From positions 1-32,559 of the forward strand of contig DASUPQ010000239.1 of the NCBI GenBank assembly GCA_036280995.1: 32,559 nt of DNA, in the 5' to 3' direction. Each line of letters starts with the position of its first letter. The stretch's first letter is position 1. Shown here one piece after another: positions 6,834-13,284 of this stretch. The notes under the pieces were generated by a model, which saw nothing but the letters and a program-made list of their open reading frames with translations, was not told the origin of the DNA and searched no databases. The stretch comes from Actinomycetota bacterium (lineage in GTDB: Bacteria > Actinomycetota > CALGFH01). Made by a program: the position numbers and the translations under genes.

Positions 6834-7471
6834 ACCCGGCCTCGGTCGTCGAGTGGCTGGAGGGGCTCCAGGGCCCATGGGCGTACCTGGGCGTGTTCGT
6901 GGTCGCGTTCGCCGAGCACGCGTTGTTCGTCGGGACCTTCCTGCCCGGGGAGGTGATCCTGCCCCTCACCGGGGTGGCCGCCGCCGCCACCGGGGTGGTG
7001 GCCTGGCCGGTGGCCGCGGCCTGCGCCACCCTCGGCGGCTTCCTGGCCGACCAGCTCACCTACTGGCTGGGCCGGTGGCTGGGACGCCGGCGCGGGAGGC
7101 GGCCCGGCGCCCCGGGCCGCTTCGCCAGGCCGGCCGCGGTCGTGCGCGAGCTGTACCGCCGCCACGGCGCCCTGGCCCTGGTCCTGGGGCGGTTCGTCGC
7201 CGGGGTGGCGCCGTTCGTGGCCCCCGGGGCCGGCTGGGCCGGCATGCCGTACCGCCGCTTCCTGCCCGCCAACGCGCTCGCCAACGCCCTCTGGGGGCCG
7301 GTCATGGTGGGCGTCGGCTACCTCTTCGGCGTGCAGGCGGCCCGGCTCGACGGACCCTGGCGCTGGGCCGGTCTGGCCGTCACCGGGACCGTCCTGGCCC
7401 TGGCCTTCCTGCGCCTGCGCTCGATCGGCGCCGACCTCGCCAAGGCGACGGACCGTTCGTCGGGCCAGTGA
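6830..7471 (+). CDS. DedA-family membrane protein
   Basis: A 213-residue DedA (SNARE-associated/VTT fold) membrane protein. Family hallmarks are FVGTFLPGEVILPLTG (about 33-48), with the acidic residue Glu41 in a re-entrant segment, and GRFVAGVAPFVAPGAGWAGM (120-139) with the conserved Arg121. These are followed by RRFLPANALANALWGPVMV and a last helix near 180-195. DedA proteins are linked to phospholipid or undecaprenyl-phosphate flipping and membrane homeostasis; which applies here is unknown. The GTG start overlaps the acuCA stop by four bases, making it the last gene of the nth-acuB-acuCA-dedA unit. Confidence 0.85.
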   Translation: MNPASVVEWLEGLQGPWAYLGVFVVAFAEHALFVGTFLPGEVILPLTGVAAAATGVVAWPVAAACATLGGFLADQLTYWLGRWLGRRRGRRPGAPGRFARPAAVVRELYRRHGALALVLGRFVAGVAPFVAPGAGWAGMPYRRFLPANALANALWGPVMVGVGYLFGVQAARLDGPWRWAGLAVTGTVLALAFLRLRSIGADLAKATDRSSGQ

Positions 7472-7536
7472 CGTGCGTGATGCTTGACCGGTAGTTGAGG
7501 CATCACCCTCCGAACCTGTTTCATACCCGCTCTGTG

Positions 7537-9846
7537 ATGCGGACCGGGGAGGACATGGCGCAGCCCGTCCAGACCACCACCACACGCCGGTCGGGGGGAG
7601 CGGCTCTCCTGGCGATCCCGCTGCTGGCCGTGCTGGTCCTTGCCGGCATCGGCCTGGCCGCCAACCTCCGGGCCGGTGCCCGGGCCGAGCGGGTGCGGGG
7701 GCTGGCGCCCTTCACCGGCGCCCTGAACACCCTGGTCCACGACCTCCAGCGGGAGCGGAGCCTGTCCGCCGCCCAGGTCCCGTCCCGGCCCACCCTGGAC
7801 GCGGCCCGGGTGGCGGTCGACGGGACCGCCGCCCGCTACCGGGACGCCGCCGTCCAGGTCGAGATCTCGGACCGCGACCGCCAGCTCCACCAGCGCCTCG
7901 ACAGCGGGCTGGCCCGGCTGGCCGAGCTCACCGCCCTGCGGGCCTCGGTCGGCGCGGCCGGGCGGGGGGGCGAGTCCGACCCGGTCACCGTGTTCCGCCG
8001 CTACACCGAGATCATCGGCAACCTGCTGGCCGTCGGCGGCGAGATCGGCCTCCGCGAGGCCGGCCAGGACGCCGGGCTGCTCCAGGCCGTCACCGCCGCC
8101 ACCGCCTTCTCCCGGGCCAAGGAGCTCGCCGACCGCGAGCGCGAGGCCGCCGCCCAGGCCGCCGCCAGCGGCGCCCTCGCCCCCACCGAGCGGACCCGCC
8201 TGGCCGCCCTCGGCGGCCGCCAGGACGTCCTGCTCGACCAGTTCGCCGCCCTGGCCAGCCCCGGCCAGCGGGCCAGGTACGCCCGCGCCTTCCCCGCCGC
8301 CGAGGGCGGCCAGACCGCCCGCCTCCGCCGCGCCGCCCTGGCCGCCGGGCCGGGCCCAGGGGCCGAGGCCGACCTGGCCGGGTGGTCCAAGGCCACCACG
8401 ACCAGGTTCGAGCGCATGCGGGAGGTCGAGCTCGGCCTGACCGCCGAGGTGGCCGCCCTGGCCGCCCAGGCCGACCGGGCCGCCGCCCGCCGGGTCCTGG
8501 CCTATGCCATGGTCCTGTTCCTCGCCGCCAGCGCCCTGGTCGTCCTCCTGGTCCTGACCCCGGGCCGCACCCGCCGTTCCAACGCCCCAGATCGCGTCCC
8601 ACCCCGCGACCGGGCCCCGGGTGGCGTCCCACCCCGCGACCGGGCCCCGGGTGACGTCCGACCCCGCGACCGGGCTCTCGACCCGGCCCTCGACCCGGGC
8701 ACGCCGGAACCCCACCCGCCGGTGCCGGCCCCCCCGGTGGGGGAGCGTAGCCTAACGGCGACGGGCGAGTTCGCGGCTCTCCACACCCCCCACACCCTGC
8801 CTCCGGCGAGCCGCGGCTCCCACACCCCTCCTCCAGCTGTCCACACCTCCCCGGTGGGCGAGGTTGGGCCGGAGCTGGCGGACCTGGCCAGGCGGAGTCA
8901 GGACCTGGTGGACCAGCAGCTGGAGCTGCTCGACCAGGTCGCGCGGGACCAGGCCGACCCGCGGCTGCCGGGGCGGCTGCTCCAGGTCGACCGGCTGGCC
9001 GTGCGGGCCCGGCGCAACGCCCACAACCTGATCGTGCTGGCCGGGGGGGAGCCCGGTGGCGCCTGGGAGGAGTCGGCGCCGCTGGCCGAGGTCGTCTCGG
9101 TGTCGGTCCGCGACAACCCGGACGCCCACCGGGTCGACCTGGAGGTCACCGACGACCTGCTGGTGCCCGGGTCGGCGACCGACGACCTGGCCAACCTGCT
9201 GGCCGAGCTGGTGGACAACGCCACCTCCTTCTCGGCCCCGGAGACCAGGGTGCGGGTCGGCGGGCAGAAGGTCGGCTCCGGCTACGTCCTGGAGGTCGAG
9301 GACCGCGGCCTGGGCATGACCGACGGGGAGCTGGTCGCGGTCAACCGGCGGCTGTCCGGCGAGCAGGCGGCCGGCGACGACCTGGAGCAGCGGCTCGGCA
9401 CCTGGGTGGCCGGGCGCCTGGCGGCGCGCCACGACGTGCGGGTGCAGCTGCGCCGCTCGGCCTACGGCGGCGTGACCGCGCTGGTGTTCCTTCCCGAAGG
9501 GCTGGTCGACGCGCCGCCGCCGGTGCCGCCCGTCGAGCAGGAGGAGGCGCCGGACGGCCAGGTCGAGCAGGCCAGCGACGCCGCCCTGGCCGGCCTGCCG
9601 ATGCGCCGCTACGTGACCCAGCGGGCCCCGGCCGAGGACCAGCCCCTGCCCAAGCGGGCGCCGCACACCAGCCTCGCCCCCGACCTGGCCGCCACCGGCC
9701 AGCCGGGCGACCCCGAGTCCCCGCCCGCCGCCCGGTCGCCCGAGCAGGTCAGGAACATGCTGACCAGGTACCGCTCGGGCCTGGAGCGCGGCCGGGCCGC
9801 CGCCCGCGACCTGCCCGACGACCCCGACGGCGACCGCACGGCCTGA
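7537..9846 (+). CDS. NIT-domain transmembrane sensor histidine kinase-like ATPase
   Basis: A 769-residue sensor. TM1 is at about 20-43. An extracellular helical NIT (nitrate/nitrite-type) sensor follows, starting LVHDLQRERSLSAAQ, and TM2 is at about 321-343. Then comes a low-complexity proline-rich linker with a 10-residue tandem repeat (354-383), a dimerisation-like helix (VRARRNAHNLIVLAGGEPGG) and a GHKL ATPase domain with N box ELVDNATSFSAP, G1 box EDRGLGM and a final LRRSAYGGVTALVFLP. As in the CvnA group of actinobacteria, the helix has no obvious H-E/D phosphoacceptor box. The C-terminal 130 residues are disordered. No cvnB-D genes follow, so this is an orphan. Start uncertain: ATG 7537 has no ribosome site; ATG 7555 has GGGGAGG at 7546-7552 but only two bases away. 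Confidence 0.8.
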   Translation: MRTGEDMAQPVQTTTTRRSGGAALLAIPLLAVLVLAGIGLAANLRAGARAERVRGLAPFTGALNTLVHDLQRERSLSAAQVPSRPTLDAARVAVDGTAARYRDAAVQVEISDRDRQLHQRLDSGLARLAELTALRASVGAAGRGGESDPVTVFRRYTEIIGNLLAVGGEIGLREAGQDAGLLQAVTAATAFSRAKELADREREAAAQAAASGALAPTERTRLAALGGRQDVLLDQFAALASPGQRARYARAFPAAEGGQTARLRRAALAAGPGPGAEADLAGWSKATTTRFERMREVELGLTAEVAALAAQADRAAARRVLAYAMVLFLAASALVVLLVLTPGRTRRSNAPDRVPPRDRAPGGVPPRDRAPGDVRPRDRALDPALDPGTPEPHPPVPAPPVGERSLTATGEFAALHTPHTLPPASRGSHTPPPAVHTSPVGEVGPELADLARRSQDLVDQQLELLDQVARDQADPRLPGRLLQVDRLAVRARRNAHNLIVLAGGEPGGAWEESAPLAEVVSVSVRDNPDAHRVDLEVTDDLLVPGSATDDLANLLAELVDNATSFSAPETRVRVGGQKVGSGYVLEVEDRGLGMTDGELVAVNRRLSGEQAAGDDLEQRLGTWVAGRLAARHDVRVQLRRSAYGGVTALVFLPEGLVDAPPPVPPVEQEEAPDGQVEQASDAALAGLPMRRYVTQRAPAEDQPLPKRAPHTSLAPDLAATGQPGDPESPPAARSPEQVRNMLTRYRSGLERGRAAARDLPDDPDGDRTA
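8596..8685 (+). repeat. 30-bp tandem repeat, three copies, in the sensor-kinase linker
   Basis: Three head-to-tail 30-base units start at 8596, 8626 and 8656 and encode VPPRDRAPGG, VPPRDRAPGD and VRPRDRALDP. Units 1 and 2 are almost identical; unit 3 is diverged at its end. The array lies just after TM2, where a HAMP domain would sit in many kinases, and keeps the frame. Confidence 0.85.
8731..8791 (+). repeat. dispersed 61-bp element, copy A, inside the sensor-kinase gene
   Basis: Begins with a hairpin-forming 20-mer (8731-8750: CCCCC-GGT-GGGGG, then AGCGTAG) that occurs exactly, in reverse complement, at 30993-31012. The similarity continues without gaps through 61 bases, 45 identical by my count, ending in TCCACA plus a C run. 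It is translated here as part of a proline-rich linker. Further TCCACA-like words and a second CCCCGGTGGG follow up to about 8865. Confidence 0.65.
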
Positions 9847-10014
9847 CCGGGTGCGGCCCGGTCGGCGCGGCCGGCGAACACCGCCGCCGGGGCGACCGCC
9901 GGGTTCGCGGGGGATCAAACCATCCGTGCCCGTTTCGTTGCCGGGCGAGGCCGGCCCCCGGTACTCCCGCGGCAGCATCCGCATCCGGGCAGTTCAAGGC
10001 CGTCTGCGGCGAGT

Positions 10015-10020
10015 TATGAT
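10015..10020 (+). promoter_or_regulatory. -10 element of the oppDF promoter
   Basis: TATGAT at 10015-10020 with a weak -35 (GTTCAA at 9992-9997, 17-base spacer). The start site would be near 10027, giving a leader of about 34 bases that includes the GGGAGG ribosome site at 10050-10055. It lies in the longest non-coding stretch, 9847-10060. The rest of that stretch holds only a 5-bp CCGGG/CCCGG hairpin at 9847-9861, directly after the kinase stop, too weak to call a terminator. Confidence 0.5.
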
Positions 10021-10060
10021 GCTGCTGCCCCCGGCAGCCGGGGCGTGGTGGGAGGTGGGC

Positions 10061-11077
10061 ATGGCACTGCTCGAGGTCCGGGACCTCCGGGTCCATTTCG
10101 ACACCGACGACGGTGTCGTCAAGGCGGTCGACGGGGTCAACTTCTCGCTCGACCCCGGCCAGACCCTCGGGATCGTCGGCGAGTCCGGCTCCGGCAAGAG
10201 CGTCACCAACATGGCCATCATGGGCCTGGCCAGAGGCGGCCGGGTCAGCGGTGAGGTCCTGTTCGAGGGCCGGGACCTGCTCAAGATGCACCCCGACGAG
10301 CTGCGCGAGATCCGCGGCAAGAAGATCGCCATGATCTTCCAGGACCCGCTGTCCAGCCTGCACCCCTACTACAAGGTCGGGGCCCAGATTTCCGAGATGA
10401 TCCTGGCCCACGAGAAGGTCTCCAAGAAGGAGGCCCGCGACCGGACCATCAACCTGCTCCGCCTGGTCGGCATCCCCAAGCCGGAGCGGCGGGTCGACGA
10501 CTTCCCCCACCAGTTCTCCGGCGGCATGCGCCAGCGGGCCATGATCGCCATGGCCCTGGCCCTCGACCCGGCGGTGCTGATCGCCGACGAGCCGACCACC
10601 GCCCTCGACGTCACCGTCCAGGCCCAGGTCCTCGACCTGATCGAGCGGCTCCAGGAGGACTTCGGCACGGCCATCATCTGCATCACCCACGACCTGGGGG
10701 TGGTGGCCGACATCGCCGACGACGTCCTGGTCATGTACGCCGGCAAGCCGGTCGAGGTGGCCGACCGGCGGACCGCCTACTACAACCCGCACATGCCCTA
10801 CACCTGGGGGCTGCTGCAGTCGCTGCCGTCGGTCGGGGCCGAGCACACCGGCGAGCAGCTGCGGCCCATCAAGGGCCTGCCGCCGAGCCTGATCAACCTC
10901 CCCAAGGGCTGCTCGTTCAACCCGCGCTGCCCGTACGTGATGGACGTCTGCACCAGGGAGGAGCCGAAGCTGCTCCCGGCCGACCCGGTCGGGAGTCCCG
11001 CGCACCTGTCCGCCTGCCACCTGTCCCTCGAGGAGAAGGAGCGGATCTGGCAGCAGGAGGTGGCACCCACCCGATGA
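10061..11077 (+). CDS. oppD: oligopeptide/dipeptide ABC importer ATPase (OppD-like)
   Basis: One of two ATPases of a peptide-type importer, 338 residues. Walker A is GESGSGKS (40-47), the ABC signature FSGGMRQR starts at 152, Walker B is VLIADEP (172-178), and the switch histidine is His210 in CITHDLGVV. The C-terminal oligopeptide-ATPase extension carries the cysteine motif CSFNPRCPYVMDVC, which in relatives binds an iron-sulfur cluster or stabilises the domain. ATG 10061 is preceded by GGGAGG at 10050-10055. The stop overlaps oppF (ATGA). The symbol reflects family position; the transported substrate may be dipeptides, oligopeptides or another solute. Confidence 0.9.
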   Translation: MALLEVRDLRVHFDTDDGVVKAVDGVNFSLDPGQTLGIVGESGSGKSVTNMAIMGLARGGRVSGEVLFEGRDLLKMHPDELREIRGKKIAMIFQDPLSSLHPYYKVGAQISEMILAHEKVSKKEARDRTINLLRLVGIPKPERRVDDFPHQFSGGMRQRAMIAMALALDPAVLIADEPTTALDVTVQAQVLDLIERLQEDFGTAIICITHDLGVVADIADDVLVMYAGKPVEVADRRTAYYNPHMPYTWGLLQSLPSVGAEHTGEQLRPIKGLPPSLINLPKGCSFNPRCPYVMDVCTREEPKLLPADPVGSPAHLSACHLSLEEKERIWQQEVAPTR

Positions 11078-12222
11078 GCACGGCGGGCGCATACGAGAGG
11101 TCGGTGGACGGGGAGGGTGCGCCAGTGAGCGAGCCGCTGGTCAAGATCACCGGGGTCAAGAAGCACTTCCCGATCACCCAGGGAGTCATCTTCCAGCGCG
11201 AGGTCGGCCGCGTGCACGCCGTCGACGGCGTCGACCTTGAGGTCTTCCCGGGCGAGACGCTCGGCATCGTGGGGGAGACGGGCTGCGGCAAGTCGACCCT
11301 GGCCAGGCTGATCTCGCGGCTGCTGCCGGTCACCGAGGGCACGATCGAGTTCGACGGCCAGGACATCACCCATCTCAAGGGCAACGGGCTGCGATCGCTC
11401 CGGCGCGAGATCCAGATGATCTTCCAGGACCCGTACTCGTCGCTGAACCCGCGCAAGCGGGTCGGGGCGATCATCGGCGACCCGTTCGACATCCACGGGC
11501 TGGCCGAGGGCAAGGAGCGCAAGCAGCGGGTCCAGGAGCTGATGGAGGTCGTCGGCCTCAACCCCGAGCACTACAACCGGTTCCCGGCCGAGTTCTCCGG
11601 TGGCCAGCGCCAGCGCATCGGGGTGGCCCGCGCCCTGGCCCTGCGGCCCAAGCTGATCATCTGCGACGAGCCGGTGTCGGCCCTCGACGTCTCCATCCAG
11701 GCCCAGGTGGTCAACCTGCTCGAGGACCTGCAGGCGGAGTTCCACCTCACCTACGTGTTCATCGCCCACGACCTGTCGGTGGTGCGCCACGTGTCGGACC
11801 GGGTCGCGGTGATGTACCTCGGGAAGGTGGTCGAGCTGGCCGACGCCCGCCGCCTGTACGCCGAGCCCAAGCACCCCTACAGCGGGGCGCTGCTGTCGGC
11901 GGTGCCCGTGCCCGACCCGGACAAGGTCCACGAGCGCAAGCGGGTCATCCTCCTCGGCGACGTGCCGTCGCCGATCGACCCGCCGTCGGGCTGCCGGTTC
12001 CACCCCCGCTGCCCCAAGGCCCAGCAGCGCTGCGTCGACGAGGTGCCGCCGCTGGAGACCAAGGCCTCCGGCGACCTTGCCGCCTGCCATTTCCCGATCG
12101 AGCCGGGCGAGGACCTGGCCGCGGCGCGGCCGGGCATCGAGCAGGACGCGGCCGCGGTCGCCGTGGCCGGGGCCACCGGAGGGACCGAGCTGCCGCCCGA
12201 CGAGCCCCCGCACCCCGCCTAG
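11074..12222 (+). CDS. oppF: oligopeptide/dipeptide ABC importer ATPase (OppF-like)
   Basis: The second ATPase, 382 residues. Walker A is GETGCGKS (67-74), signature FSGGQRQR (174-181), Walker B LIICDEP (194-200), and switch histidine His232 (IAHDLSVV). The OppF-type insert IFQREVGRVHAVDGVDL follows the first strand. The C-terminal cysteine motif is CRFHPRCPKAQQRC, and a roughly 45-residue alanine/proline/acid-rich tail ends the protein. ATG 11074 overlaps the oppD stop. A second in-frame start, GTG 11125, lies just before the conserved domain and would remove 17 residues that look unconserved. OppD and OppF normally form a heterodimer driving the OppB-OppC channel encoded on the opposite strand. 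Confidence 0.9.
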   Translation: MSTAGAYERSVDGEGAPVSEPLVKITGVKKHFPITQGVIFQREVGRVHAVDGVDLEVFPGETLGIVGETGCGKSTLARLISRLLPVTEGTIEFDGQDITHLKGNGLRSLRREIQMIFQDPYSSLNPRKRVGAIIGDPFDIHGLAEGKERKQRVQELMEVVGLNPEHYNRFPAEFSGGQRQRIGVARALALRPKLIICDEPVSALDVSIQAQVVNLLEDLQAEFHLTYVFIAHDLSVVRHVSDRVAVMYLGKVVELADARRLYAEPKHPYSGALLSAVPVPDPDKVHERKRVILLGDVPSPIDPPSGCRFHPRCPKAQQRCVDEVPPLETKASGDLAACHFPIEPGEDLAAARPGIEQDAAAVAVAGATGGTELPPDEPPHPA

Positions 12223-12243
12223 CGAACCTGCCGGAGCGCTAGG
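12218..12243. repeat. inverted repeat carrying both convergent stop codons (oppF/oppB)
   Basis: CCTAGCG (12218-12224) and CGCTAGG (12237-12243) are perfect 7-base arms around a 12-base loop. The oppF TAG and the oppB TAG each fall inside one arm. It might act as a weak bidirectional terminator, but no T-run follows on either side. Confidence 0.4.
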
Positions 12244-13204
12244 TGTACCGGACCCGCGGGTCCAGGTAGGCGTAGACCACGTCCACGACCAGGTTCATCA
12301 GGGTCACGGCGAGGGCCACGATCACGGTCACGGCCAGCACGGCCGGGAGGTCGCCCTGGAACACCGAGTTCACCGCCCACTGGCCGATGCCCTGGAGGTT
12401 GAACACCGTCTCGGTGATCACCGCCCCGCCGAGCAGGGCGCCCAGGTCGAGCCCGATCAGGGTCACCACCGGGGTCAGGCTGGCCCGCACGCCGTGCTTG
12501 AGGATGACCTTCCATTCGGGCAGGCCCTTGACCCTGGCCGTCCGGATGTAGTCCTGACCCATCGTCTCGATCAGGTTGCCCCGGGTCATGCGGGCGTAGA
12601 AGGCCGCATACAGCAGGGCCAGCACCACCCAGGGCATGATCATGTGGCTCAGCCAGCCCGAGAAGCTCTCACCTATCGGGACATAGCCGGTGCCCGGCGA
12701 GATCCCCAGCTTGTACCAGAACAGCCACAGCGCCATGAGGCCGAGCCAGAACACCGGGGCCGACACGAAGAACAGTGCGAACAGCATCGATGCGCGGTCG
12801 ATCAGGGAGCCGCGCTTGATCGCCGAGACGATCCCGATGGGGATGCCGATGCACAGCCAGACCAGGGCCGCGCCCACGGCGAGCTGGATGGTGACCCAGA
12901 TCCGGTCGAAGAGCAGGTCCTTCACCGGTGAGCGGGTCACGAAGGAGAAGCCGAGCCCCGGCCAGCCGTACTCGTCGCCGGTGAAGATGTTCTTCAGGAA
13001 CAGCACGTACTGCTGCCAGACCGGCTTGTCCAGGCCGAACTGGCGGCGCACCTCGGCGATCTGCTCCGGGGTGGGGTTCTTGCCGGCGAACTGGACGGCC
13101 GGGTCGGTCGGTGGCATCACGAAGAAGATGACGAAGGTGAAGGCCGTGATGACCAGGACCACCAGGACGACCCACAGGAGCCGTCGGACGATGTAGCGCC
13201 ACAT
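12239..13204 (-). CDS. oppB: oligopeptide/dipeptide ABC importer permease (OppB-like)
   Basis: A 321-residue BPD-type permease subunit. The N-terminus MWRYIVRRLLWVVLVVLVIT is typical of OppB/DppB, followed by a long periplasmic-side loop (NPTPEQIAEVRRQFGLDKP) and then about five more helices. The cytoplasmic coupling (EAA) loop is ARVKGLPEWKVILKHGVRAS at about 226-245. It ends with AYLDPRVRYT, the classic C-terminus of this subfamily. The ATG at 13204 has no clear ribosome site. An 80-base gap with a very strong hairpin separates it from oppA upstream. It lies tail-to-tail with oppF. Confidence 0.9.
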   Translation of the reverse strand: MWRYIVRRLLWVVLVVLVITAFTFVIFFVMPPTDPAVQFAGKNPTPEQIAEVRRQFGLDKPVWQQYVLFLKNIFTGDEYGWPGLGFSFVTRSPVKDLLFDRIWVTIQLAVGAALVWLCIGIPIGIVSAIKRGSLIDRASMLFALFFVSAPVFWLGLMALWLFWYKLGISPGTGYVPIGESFSGWLSHMIMPWVVLALLYAAFYARMTRGNLIETMGQDYIRTARVKGLPEWKVILKHGVRASLTPVVTLIGLDLGALLGGAVITETVFNLQGIGQWAVNSVFQGDLPAVLAVTVIVALAVTLMNLVVDVVYAYLDPRVRYT

Positions 13205-13241
13205 GTGCTGTCACCCGGCCGTTCTTGCGTCTCGGGGGAGG

Positions 13242-13270
13242 GGCGGGGGCCGCCCCGGGCGGCCCCCGCC
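13242..13270 (-). repeat. 13-bp GC hairpin between oppA and oppB
   Basis: Perfect arms GGCGGGGGCCGCC (13242-13254) and GGCGGCCCCCGCC (13258-13270) with a 3-base loop, about 15 bases after the oppA stop. No T-run follows in the transcription direction, so a simple intrinsic terminator is doubtful. Such hairpins after a binding-protein gene commonly protect the upstream message or partly stop transcription, giving more binding protein than permease. Confidence 0.7.
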
Positions 13271-13284
13271 GTCTCACCGTGCCA

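Noticed and set aside
3642-6878. A 1078-codon open frame on the minus strand across nth-acuB-acuCA
   Set aside because: Its product is low-complexity Gly/Pro/Arg/Gln-rich and it is antisense to four genes with clear conserved motifs; long antisense frames are normal at this GC content.
7495-7524. TTGAGG-18-TTTCAT as a promoter of the sensor kinase
   Set aside because: The -10 lacks the conserved A at its second position, and no better element fits; too weak to list.
9847-9861. CCGGG/CCCGG hairpin after the sensor-kinase stop as a terminator
   Set aside because: Only five base pairs and no T-run; expected by chance in such GC-rich DNA.
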